Translations under genes and position numbers: made by a program | DNA from: Gemmatimonadaceae bacterium | GTDB taxonomy: Bacteria; Gemmatimonadota; Gemmatimonadetes; Gemmatimonadales; Gemmatimonadaceae | NCBI GenBank assembly: GCA_020846935.1 | Contig: JADLCY010000008.1 | Coordinates: 186,001-250,000, forward strand | Reading direction: 5' to 3' | DNA: 64,000 bases | The notes under the pieces: generated by a model | The model's database searches: none | What the model saw: the letters and a program-made list of their open reading frames with translations, nothing else | What the model was told of the DNA's origin: nothing | Part shown: piece by piece, positions 9,999 through 16,811 of the stretch | How positions within the stretch are numbered: position 1 is the first letter of the stretch | Layout: every line of letters starts with the position of its first letter

Positions 9999-11009
9999 GT
10001 GAGCGTGCCGGCGAAACGATTGAGCGACGAACAGAACAACGAACTCGTCCGGGCGGCCATCGCGGAGGCGGAGAGCGCGGCCACGTCCGACGCCGAGTTC
10101 GCGCAGATCCTTCGCGCCGTGTATCTGAGGAGCCATCCCGTGATGAGCCGCGCGCTTCCCGTGATGCGCGTGCGCTCACGCCGTGGTGCGGCGGCCGCGC
10201 CGGAGCAGGACCCCGATTTCCACATCTACGAAGACGCGCGATTCCTCCAGAACGCGCGCGCCATGGCTGCGCGGGTGAAGGCGCGCCTTCGCATCATGGG
10301 CGGCACCACGGTGCCTCCGACCGACTTCCCGGACTGCGTGGCGGTGGGTCGCATGAAGGGCTCCACCGGCGACTGGCAGTGCACCGGAACGCTGATCGCG
10401 CCCAACGTGGTTGTCACCGCGTGCCACTGCCAGAAGACGGCCACGCACGTCCACTTCGGTAACGACGTCGCAAAGAAGGGCACGCGCATCGCGGTGAAGG
10501 ACGCCGTGCGACACCCCGGATATGCGCGGAGCAAGGAGGAGCGCGACGACCTGATGGTGCTCGTGCTCGAGAAGAAGTCCACGGTGAAGCCGCGTGCCAT
10601 CGCCGACAGCAGGGCGATCGATGCCGCAACGGACGGCCGCGCCGTGGGCTTTGGCAACGTCGACGCCAGCGGGTCGATCGGCTACGGCATCAAGCGCATG
10701 GTCGACATTCCGATCGCCTCGACGGCCTGCCGAGGGCGCGTGAAGGGCAGGGGGACGGATGCGAAGATCTATGGCTGCAACCGAGGCCTCGAGCTGGTCG
10801 CCGGCAAGCCGATGATGGCCAAGGACAGCTGCTCCGGTGACAGCGGCGGCCCGTTCTACATCCCAAGCGGCAAGACCTGGCTGCTGGCGGGCGCTACCTC
10901 ACGCGCCACCACCAGCGCGATCGCGACCTGCGGTGACGGGGGCATCTACATTCGCCTCGACCAGTATCGGGAGTGGATCGAAGACGTGGCGAAGGTGAAG
11001 CTCGTATAG
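9999..11009 (+). CDS. Trypsin-like (S1) serine protease, apparently cytoplasmic
   Basis: The 336-residue protein has the S1 catalytic triad: His in VVVTACHCQ, Asp in RDDLMVLVLE, and Ser in CSGDSGGPF. The roughly 100 residues before the protease domain begin VPAKRLSDEQNN and are helical and charged. They contain neither a signal peptide nor a membrane segment, unusual for an S1 protease. GTG 9999 is preferred because CGGAG lies a few bases upstream; GTG 10005 is an in-frame alternative. The gene is divergent from the CHAT protein, and a strong hairpin follows its stop. Trypsin-like domains next to CHAT and STAND proteins are known from bacterial conflict systems, where one protease may process another; that role is inferred here. 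The N-terminal part may be an interaction domain. Confidence 0.88.
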   Translation: MSVPAKRLSDEQNNELVRAAIAEAESAATSDAEFAQILRAVYLRSHPVMSRALPVMRVRSRRGAAAAPEQDPDFHIYEDARFLQNARAMAARVKARLRIMGGTTVPPTDFPDCVAVGRMKGSTGDWQCTGTLIAPNVVVTACHCQKTATHVHFGNDVAKKGTRIAVKDAVRHPGYARSKEERDDLMVLVLEKKSTVKPRAIADSRAIDAATDGRAVGFGNVDASGSIGYGIKRMVDIPIASTACRGRVKGRGTDAKIYGCNRGLELVAGKPMMAKDSCSGDSGGPFYIPSGKTWLLAGATSRATTSAIATCGDGGIYIRLDQYREWIEDVAKVKLV

Positions 11010-11039
11010 GTCACAAGAGCAGGCGGATGGTGGTGTGCT

Positions 11040-11069
11040 ACGGGGGGCGGATGCCTATCCGTCCCCCGT
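11040..11069. terminator. Hairpin between convergent genes
   Basis: A 12-bp stem with one G-T wobble and a six-base loop lies between the protease stop (11009) and the LVIVD gene stop (11118). There is no long T run, but position and stem strength fit a bidirectional terminator. Confidence 0.6.
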
Positions 11070-11117
11070 CCGTCGATGCCCTCCGGCCCTCCGGCCCGGT
11101 CCCCGCCTCACCACCAG

Positions 11118-13136
11118 CTACGGCGTGACTTTGGGTTTGGGCTCCAGCTTCGCCGCCCACAAGCCGGAGTTGAAGTCGGTGAACAGCACCTGCCCCTTCC
11201 ACGGCATCGCGTTCATCACGAACGGGGCGTTGGCGGTGTGTCCCTTGGGATCATACGGCTTGAACACCGCGATCTCGCGGCGCTGCTCGGCGAGGTTGCC
11301 GAGCAGCTCGCCCGACACGTCGACCACGCGAACGCCGCCGTCGTAATACGCCTGGTAGAGCACGTCGTCTTCGACGATGATGTCGTGCGATCCGTAGTCC
11401 TCGAGGTGGTAGCGCCCGACCTTCTTCATGTTCATCGGGTCGGTGGCGTCCACGATGTGCACGTACCCGCCAGACGTCTGGGCCACGCCGCCGGGAGAGC
11501 CTAACGTGGCACGGTAGTTGGTGCCCTCCCACACGCGACCCTCGCGGCTCATTTCCTCGTCGCCGAGAAAGAGGTACGTCTTGCCGGTGCTCTTCTGGAA
11601 GTACGGATAGATCTCGTGGCCCGAGGCGATGGGGAAGACGTTGATCAGCTTCGGGTTCTGCGGCGTGCCACCCCACTTGCCATTGCCGACGTCCACGATG
11701 ACGGCGCCAATTCCGCCCTGCGCTGAGTAGGCGATGCCGTTGTTCACCCAGAGGTCGTGGATGCGCGCGCCGGGGTGGCGGTATTCGCCGGCGCGCCTGG
11801 GCTTGTAGATGTCGCGTACGTCGATGATGACGTACTTCTGCCCGCCGGAGATCGCATACAGGTAGTCGTTGGTCGCGAACGCGTTGTGCACGCCTCCGGT
11901 CAGGTCCTCGTCGAAGGTCGAGGCAACCCTGGGATGTGCCGGGTTCGCGAGATCCAGGATCACGACGCCGTTCACGCGATTCGACGCACCTTCGCGCGTG
12001 AGCACTCCGTAGCGTCCGTCCGGCGACACCGTCACGTCGTTGATCGTGCGGGCGTCCACCTTGATGGAGTCCGTCTTCACGATGTTGTTCATGTCGGTGA
12101 TGTCGAACACGAGCGCGTAGCCGTCACCGCCCCAGGTGCCCACCAGGCAGTAGTCGCGGCCATCCTTTCCGGTCCACGGCCAGAGATCCGACGTCGCCGT
12201 CGTGTTCACCGTGCCACGACCGGTCACCGTGATGCGGCGCCGCACGTCGCGCGGCTTGACGTCGAGGACCGTGCGGGCAAACGCCGTACCGACCTGTGCC
12301 TGCAGCGTGTAGCGACCTGGCGCGTTTGCCGCAAAAAGGGTCGTGCCGTCCGGCGCGCGATCCACGATGCCCTGCCCACCGGGCGCCGCCGTCGTGTCGT
12401 CGGGCTGGTACTGGTAGGACCACGACACCCTGGCATCTGAAACGGGCTGTCCGTTGGTGCGTCGTGCGATGGCGTTGAGGTGTACCACGTCACCGGTACT
12501 GACCGTGGTTTCCTTTACGTCCAGCGCGATCGACGCCACCGGGTTCGCCAGGACGCGATAGGTCTTGCGCGCCGTGACGCCTTCGGCGTCCGCCGAGATC
12601 GTCACCGTGCCCGGCGCGAGCGCACTCACGGTGCCGAACCGGTCGACCGATGCGATCGCGGCATCGGAAGATCGCCACGTGACCCTCAGGTCGAGCCGCA
12701 CAGTGCTGTCGGCGTGCATCCCTTTCACCGAATGGCCGAGCATCGTGCCCACGTACGGTGCGCCCGGCTCCGCAAGGATCTCCAGCTTTGCCAGGTTGGG
12801 GTTCGTGACCAGCACGGGGATCTCGACGGTGATCGGCGTGACGCCACGTCCACCTGAGGTCACGACGGCGGTGAACGATCCGGCACGGAGCGCCGTGATC
12901 TTGCCGTCAGCAATGCGGATCGCACCGCGCGGCCCACTGGCCCGGAGCTGCGGGTTCACGATCTCCCGCCCGGTGGCGTCGAGCGCGGTGATCTTCAGCG
13001 CCACGGTCTGCCCCGCCTGCATGGTCACGCGCGTGGGCTCGACCACGATGCGCGCCACGTCCTGCGCGCTGATGCGGCCCGCCAGTGCGACTGTCGCCAC
13101 GGCCACGGCTCGAGTGAATACTCGTCCAGTACTCAT
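11118..13136 (-). CDS. Secreted Big-2 / LVIVD-repeat beta-propeller protein
   Basis: This 672-residue exported protein starts at ATG 13136 with a signal peptide (hydrophobic VAVATVALAGRISAQ). Two or more bacterial Ig-like (Big-2) repeats occupy the first ~320 residues, recognisable from segments such as SVDRFGTVSALAPGTVTISA. The C-terminal half carries LVIVD-type propeller repeats (VVILDLANPAHPRVAS, YVIIDVRDIYKPRRAGEY, YVHIVDATDPMNMKKVGRY). Such proteins are extracytoplasmic and usually of unknown ligand. An in-frame extension upstream to 13238 is Arg-rich and has no signal peptide, so it was rejected. A decayed copy of the gene's 3' end lies upstream of its start at 13338-13421. Confidence 0.85.
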   Translation of the reverse strand: MSTGRVFTRAVAVATVALAGRISAQDVARIVVEPTRVTMQAGQTVALKITALDATGREIVNPQLRASGPRGAIRIADGKITALRAGSFTAVVTSGGRGVTPITVEIPVLVTNPNLAKLEILAEPGAPYVGTMLGHSVKGMHADSTVRLDLRVTWRSSDAAIASVDRFGTVSALAPGTVTISADAEGVTARKTYRVLANPVASIALDVKETTVSTGDVVHLNAIARRTNGQPVSDARVSWSYQYQPDDTTAAPGGQGIVDRAPDGTTLFAANAPGRYTLQAQVGTAFARTVLDVKPRDVRRRITVTGRGTVNTTATSDLWPWTGKDGRDYCLVGTWGGDGYALVFDITDMNNIVKTDSIKVDARTINDVTVSPDGRYGVLTREGASNRVNGVVILDLANPAHPRVASTFDEDLTGGVHNAFATNDYLYAISGGQKYVIIDVRDIYKPRRAGEYRHPGARIHDLWVNNGIAYSAQGGIGAVIVDVGNGKWGGTPQNPKLINVFPIASGHEIYPYFQKSTGKTYLFLGDEEMSREGRVWEGTNYRATLGSPGGVAQTSGGYVHIVDATDPMNMKKVGRYHLEDYGSHDIIVEDDVLYQAYYDGGVRVVDVSGELLGNLAEQRREIAVFKPYDPKGHTANAPFVMNAMPWKGQVLFTDFNSGLWAAKLEPKPKVTP

Positions 13137-13621
13137 GTCGTGATCCGCTCGGGATTTCCGTCGCTGCTTCCCTCCGCAATGCCACCTGTCGAAGGGACGT
13201 AAGTCGATCATCATGGGTCGGCGACCACCGTCCCGCAAGCAACGCTGCCTGGCACGCCGGTGGATGGAGGGTGCACCGGCGCTAAGAGTCTGCCAGGTGA
13301 CGTGAGCACGCGTGGGTCGCGCCGAAACATCCGGGTCTCATGAAACGGTGCGTTGGCGGTGTGCCCCCTGGGATGGCTTGAATGACGCGATCTCGCGGCG
13401 GGGTCCGGTGAGGTTGCCGAGCCGTCCTCGAGGACGGCGGCAAAGGCTGGCAAGCGCAGACGGCCAGCCGGTACGCATCGGCAGCTGGTGCGGGTGACGG
13501 GTGGGGTAGGCTTGTTCGGGCCTCCCGTGCGGCGCTTCCTGCCTCATACTGGCCACCGCCTCTCGGTCCCGCTCGCACCTGCGGTCACCGCACGCGTAGC
13601 CCGGTGCGAAGGGACAGCCGA
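13137..13621. other. Intergenic region, 485 nt
   Basis: No coding frame with convincing composition or ribosome-binding site is present. The only recognisable content is the decayed copy of the LVIVD gene's 3' end. The promoter of the LVIVD gene should lie at its low-coordinate side but was not identified. Confidence 0.6.
13338..13421 (-). pseudogene. Decayed copy of the 3' end of the LVIVD gene
   Basis: This stretch aligns by eye with 11217-11302, the 3' part of the LVIVD gene. Shared blocks include GCGTTGGCGGTGTG, GGCTTGAA, GCGATCTCGCGGCG and GAGGTTGCCGAGC, in the same order and orientation, with small indels that break the frame. It looks like what remains of a duplicated or recombined neighbouring paralogue. 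Confidence 0.65.
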
Positions 13622-14857
13622 TCAGCCTGAGCGACGCCGTGTTGTCTCGGCGCGTGTGCGAGCCGGAGCCTTGGTCGTCCGTGCGGGTCGTCGACCGGTG
13701 CGGGAAGTAGCGCCGTCACGCGTCCTCCCCGCTGCAGGGCGCGGCGAAGACGACGCCGCGGCCAGCTTCCAGAACTGCGCCTCGGAGATGATACGGACGT
13801 CGTGGCCCGTGGCGGCGAGGCGACGGACCTCGAGGAGCTTGGTACCCCCGACGGTGCCAGCAATCTGCAGTTTGTTGGGCCGCCCGCGTACGAGTACGTC
13901 GGTGGCCTGACCGGGTTTGGACTGCACCTTCGCACCAGCGCGGCGTGCTGCCGCCATCGCCTCGCTGCGTGGCCGCGAGAGGAACCCGGTGAACGCGATG
14001 CTGTGCCCCGCCAGGCTCCTGAGGCGGCCACCCGACGCGGGCGTTTTGGGCCGGCGCCGCAGCGCTGCGATCAGTTCTCCAGCGGCTTCATAGCGCTTCC
14101 CGCGCGCACCGAGGCAGCGGTAGATCACCTCCTTCAACTCGTCGCTGCAGGGCAGGCCGCGCACGTCCTTGCTGCCCATCGGGCTGCGGATGTCACCCCG
14201 CAGCAGCATCGCCGCCAGCTGGCCAACCTGAAAGATGTCGTCGCGCTGCTGCCACTTCCGCACCTTGCCCCACGCGATCTCCGAGGGTGCGTTGAACGGG
14301 TTGAATGCTTCCGCGGTCACCCCGCGCCGACTGAGCTGATGGGTGGCAATGCCGAAATCGCCCAGCTTGAGCTGTGCGTTTGCGCAGACAAAGACGTTGA
14401 ATGGCGTGAGATCGCGGTGCAGCGCCTGGCCGCGGTGCAGAACGTCGAGCACACCGAGAATGCCGGCAAGCTCGCGGCGCACCACCCGCTCCGGCTGGCC
14501 ACCATGCTTCCCGAGCCACGCTCCGAGGTCGCCGTGTTCGGCGTACTCCATCACCAGGCAGTAGCGGACGTTCGAGCCTTCGATTGCCACGAACCGATCG
14601 TACACGCGCAGTGCGCGCGGTTCGCGCGCGAGCAGCTGCGCGAAATAGGCCTCACGCAGCCACCCGGTGATGTGATCGCTGATCTTCACGCACACCTGCG
14701 CGGGCAGGTCGAACACGCGGAGAGGCGTCGCGAGGTACACCTCGCCGAATCCGCCCTTGCCGATCAGCTGATCGAGCCGATACACGCGGCCGGTCTCCGT
14801 GCTCTCGACGGTCGGGGCTGGCGGCGGCGCCACCACGGACGATTCCGCAGTCGTCAT
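13622..14857 (-). CDS. Ser/Thr protein kinase fused to a BRCT domain
   Basis: This 411-residue protein has a Hanks-type kinase from about residue 25 to 270: Gly-rich loop GKGGFGEVY, catalytic Lys in VCVKIS, HRDLTPFN in the catalytic loop and DFG. A BRCT-like domain follows (LAGHSIAFTGFLS, RRAGAKV, TDVLV, then KLLEVRRL and IISEAQFW), of the kind found at the end of bacterial DNA ligase LigA. A 50-residue Arg/Thr-rich basic tail ends the protein. There is no membrane segment, so it should be cytoplasmic. BRCT domains bind DNA ends or phosphopeptides, so the protein may phosphorylate a DNA-associated partner; that is inference. It is a single gene with about 420 nt of non-coding DNA upstream, shared with the RiPP operon. 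Confidence 0.85.
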   Translation of the reverse strand: MTTAESSVVAPPPAPTVESTETGRVYRLDQLIGKGGFGEVYLATPLRVFDLPAQVCVKISDHITGWLREAYFAQLLAREPRALRVYDRFVAIEGSNVRYCLVMEYAEHGDLGAWLGKHGGQPERVVRRELAGILGVLDVLHRGQALHRDLTPFNVFVCANAQLKLGDFGIATHQLSRRGVTAEAFNPFNAPSEIAWGKVRKWQQRDDIFQVGQLAAMLLRGDIRSPMGSKDVRGLPCSDELKEVIYRCLGARGKRYEAAGELIAALRRRPKTPASGGRLRSLAGHSIAFTGFLSRPRSEAMAAARRAGAKVQSKPGQATDVLVRGRPNKLQIAGTVGGTKLLEVRRLAATGHDVRIISEAQFWKLAAASSSPRPAAGRTRDGATSRTGRRPARTTKAPARTRAETTRRRSG

Positions 14858-15111
14858 GGAGGTCTCGAATGGTCGGGGCCTGCAGTCTCACCGGTCCTGC
14901 ACCGAAAGGCAACCGAATCCGGGAGAGGGGGGGCAGGCGAACGGTACAGCGACGGCTGGCCACGCGCGTCATGGGCTGTTCGCGGTGGCGCAAAGCAGAG
15001 CATGCCTAACGCTGGGTCGAGTGTCGGCGTCTGGTCCCCGGCATTGAGGAAGTCGAGCCGACGCTGGCGGGGCAGACACCGTCGTTCTGGCTCGACGAGA
15101 CGAGGCGTGCA

Positions 15112-15124
15112 TCTATGAAATAGA
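15112..15124 (+). promoter_or_regulatory. Upstream activator-type inverted repeat, site 1 (TCTA-N5-TAGA)
   Basis: TCTA-TGAAA-TAGA is a perfect inverted repeat centred 95.5 nt upstream of the GG of the sigma-54 promoter at 15212. The same spacing recurs at three other promoters of the locus, so it is likely the binding site of the enhancer-binding protein. Confidence 0.75.
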
Positions 15125-15211
15125 AGCGTACTCCGTCGCCGCACGTCCGCCAGCCAGCACGGCGTCCACGCAAGTGGTGGCGAGCGAATGGCTTCCGTGA
15201 CTCTCTGCTCC

Positions 15212-15227
15212 GGGCACGCGGGTTGCC
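15212..15227 (+). promoter_or_regulatory. Sigma-54 promoter P1, precursors 1-3 and LanM operon
   Basis: GGGCACG-N4-TTGCC matches the sigma-54 consensus TGGCACG-N4-TTGCW with two mismatches, and keeps the essential GG-N10-GC spacing (GG at 15213-15214, GC at 15225-15226). Transcription should begin near 15238, about 43 nt before the first precursor. Confidence 0.78.
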
Positions 15228-15280
15228 TTTGGTGCGCCCAGTTGCAGGCCACCCATTCACGGTCCCACGAGGAATCCACC

Positions 15281-15670
15281 ATGAGTCACGCCACCACCGC
15301 CCGCACCATCGCGTCCAATCCCGTGCTCGCCCAGAAGGCGAGCGAGCAGTTCCAGGCCCTATTGGCCCGCTCCGCCACGGACATGGAGTTCCGCCGACTG
15401 TTGATCACGGACTCGCGCGCCGCGCTCGCGCAGTTCACGGGTGGGGCGTCCAGCGGCACCGCGAACATCGTGTTCGTGGAAAACCGCGCGGATGCGACCA
15501 TCGTGCTGCCCGACCCCGTGGATCCGGCCGCCGAGCTGAACGAGTCCGAGCTCGAGACGGTGGCTGGCGGCATCACGCCCACCGTCATCCTCGCTTCGCT
15601 CGGCGCCGCCGCCGCGAGTGCGCTCACCGGCCAACTGATCGGCCAGGCGATTCACGAGTTCTCCCACTAG
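15281..15670 (+). CDS. NHLP-type RiPP precursor peptide 1
   Basis: This 129-residue protein has a leader of the nitrile-hydratase-like (NHLP/proteusin) type: helical start, RSATDMEFRRLL, SRAALAQF, ENRADATIVLPDP, ending NESELETVAGG. The double-glycine motif predicts removal of about 97 residues and a core of about 32 residues starting ITPT, hydrophobic (VILASLGAAAASALTG) and ending HEFSH. There is no cysteine anywhere, so lanthionine rings cannot form within the peptide. Several Thr and Ser in the core are possible dehydration sites. ATG 15281 is preceded by GAGGA. It is the first gene after sigma-54 promoter P1. The leader's cleavage fits the C39 peptidase exporter on the other arm. Confidence 0.92.
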   Translation: MSHATTARTIASNPVLAQKASEQFQALLARSATDMEFRRLLITDSRAALAQFTGGASSGTANIVFVENRADATIVLPDPVDPAAELNESELETVAGGITPTVILASLGAAAASALTGQLIGQAIHEFSH

Positions 15671-15713
15671 TCCCCTGCACCGCACCCTCTCCCTATCACG
15701 AGGACACTCGCTC

Positions 15714-16097
15714 ATGAACGCCAAGACGGCCATCAAGGAGTTCCAGAACAACCCGCAACAGGCCCAGTACGCTACCGAGCAGATGCAGGCGCTCCTGTCG
15801 CGCTCTGCCACTGATTCCGCATTCCGGCAGAAGCTGCTCACAAACCCGCGCGCGGCGATGGAGGAGTTCACAGGTCGCACGGCGCCGAACGATGTGAACA
15901 TCGTGTTCGTGGAGAACACGGCGGACGCAACGATCGTCCTGCCGGACCCGGTCGACCCCTCGGCACAGCTCTCGGAAGCCGAGCTCGAGACGGTGGCCGG
16001 CGGTGTGACACCGACGATCGTCGCCTCCGTGATCCTCGTCAGTGCCATTACCAACTCGTTCTTCCAGGGCCGGAACGACGGTCAGGAAGCGCACTAA
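15714..16097 (+). CDS. NHLP-type RiPP precursor peptide 2
   Basis: This 127-residue paralogue of precursor 1 shares the blocks RSATDSAFRQKLLTNPRAA, NIVFVENTADATIVLPDPVDP and the ending EAELETVAGG. The predicted core (about 30 residues) starts VTPT, is hydrophobic (IVASVILVSAITNSFF) and ends QEAH. It contains no cysteine. The ATG is preceded by GAGGA and follows precursor 1 by 43 nt, so it is cotranscribed. A GC-rich hairpin lies just after its stop. Two Thr and further Ser/Thr in the core are the likely targets of the LanM dehydratase. Confidence 0.92.
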   Translation: MNAKTAIKEFQNNPQQAQYATEQMQALLSRSATDSAFRQKLLTNPRAAMEEFTGRTAPNDVNIVFVENTADATIVLPDPVDPSAQLSEAELETVAGGVTPTIVASVILVSAITNSFFQGRNDGQEAH

Positions 16098-16106
16098 CGC
16101 CCTTCG

Positions 16107-16132
16107 GGTCGCGGGCCGACTGGCTCGCGACC
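16107..16132 (+). terminator. Hairpin between precursor 2 and precursor 3
   Basis: An 11-bp stem with one G-T pair and a GACT tetraloop. No T run follows, so it is more likely an mRNA-stabilising or partial termination element than a full terminator. Confidence 0.5.
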
Positions 16133-16166
16133 GACTTCCCTGCCCACACTCCCTTCTCTCCGACCA

Positions 16167-16544
16167 ATGATCTCCAGGGCCAATGCTCAGGCGCTGAGCC
16201 AGGACGCTGCCTTCACGGCGGCCGCACAGGAACAGTACACCGCCATCCTCGCTCGGTCGGCGACGGACAGCGCGTTCCGCAGCAAGCTCCTCACGAATCC
16301 GCGCGCCGCCGTCGAGGAGTTCAGCGGCCGTGCCGTGCCAGCCTCGTTCAACATCCGCTTCATCGAGAACGCGGCAGACGCAACGGTCGTCCTGCCTGAT
16401 CCGATCGACCCCAGGGCCGAGCTGAGTGAATCGGAACTCGAGACCGTCGCCGGCGGCGTCACCCCGACGATCCTGCTCGCCTCACTTGCCTGGAGCGCCG
16501 TCGCCAGCCTCTCGGCGTACATCATCGGGCACGAGACCGCGTAG
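16167..16544 (+). CDS. NHLP-type RiPP precursor peptide 3
   Basis: This 125-residue third paralogue carries RSATDSAFRSKLLTNPRAAV, FIENAADATVVLPDPIDP and the ending ESELETVAGG. The predicted core of about 28 residues starts VTPT, continues ILLASLAWSAVASLSAYIIG and ends HETA, with six to seven Ser/Thr and no cysteine. No clear Shine-Dalgarno sequence precedes ATG 16167; translation may depend on the preceding gene. The [IV]TPT start common to the three cores is a conserved feature that suggests a shared modification or cleavage requirement. Confidence 0.9.
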   Translation: MISRANAQALSQDAAFTAAAQEQYTAILARSATDSAFRSKLLTNPRAAVEEFSGRAVPASFNIRFIENAADATVVLPDPIDPRAELSESELETVAGGVTPTILLASLAWSAVASLSAYIIGHETA

Positions 16545-16577
16545 TCGCTGTTCACGCGCGCGTACCTCGCGTGCGCC

Positions 16578-16612
16578 TTGCGGCGCGGTGCCCAACGGGT
16601 GCCGCGCCGCAA
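16578..16612 (+). terminator. Strong hairpin between the precursors and the synthetase genes
   Basis: A 16-bp stem (two wobble pairs) with an AAC loop sits after the third precursor and before the small membrane protein and LanM. There is no T run. Such hairpins between precursor and enzyme genes usually lower enzyme expression relative to precursor; that is the likely role here. Confidence 0.55.
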
Positions 16613-16639
16613 CGTCACCTCCACGAACCGGAGCGTCCC

Positions 16640-16801
16640 ATGCCCGCTGGCAAGGCATACCTCGTGTGGCTCGGCATCAGCGTTCTCTCCCTCGCCATGA
16701 TCTGGTGGCAGCAACCACGCGATGCACGACTCTGGCTCATGCTGCTGGTAGCCGTCGGCTCCATCGGTATGACGCTCTATAGCTGGAACGCAACGCACTG
16801 A
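16640..16801 (+). CDS. Small two-helix membrane protein in the RiPP operon
   Basis: The 53-residue product has two hydrophobic helices (YLVWLGISVLSLAMIWW and LMLLVAVGSIGMTLYSW) joined by a short charged turn (RDAR). The ATG at 16640 is the only sensible start; the in-frame extension at 16571 is inside the hairpin. It lies between precursor 3 and LanM with 10 nt before the LanM start. Size and placement would fit an immunity or chaperone role, but no family is recognised. Confidence 0.7.
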   Translation: MPAGKAYLVWLGISVLSLAMIWWQQPRDARLWLMLLVAVGSIGMTLYSWNATH

Positions 16802-16811
16802 CGGGCGGACG

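Larger units (their letters stand above)
14858..15280. other. Divergent intergenic region upstream of the RiPP plus-strand operon
   Basis: The 423 nt separate the kinase-BRCT gene from the first precursor. No ORF is convincing. It contains the upstream inverted repeat (15112-15124) and the sigma-54 promoter (15212-15227) listed separately, and an estimated 5' untranslated region of about 43 nt before the precursor ATG. Confidence 0.7.

Noticed and set aside
15281-16544. Treating the three precursors as ordinary lanthipeptide precursors
   Set aside because: They contain no cysteine, so no lanthionine can form within the peptides even if the synthetase were complete.
16571-16639. Longer N-terminus for the small membrane protein
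   Set aside because: The extension would translate the 16-bp hairpin and adds no plausible segment; ATG 16640 starts directly before the first membrane helix.
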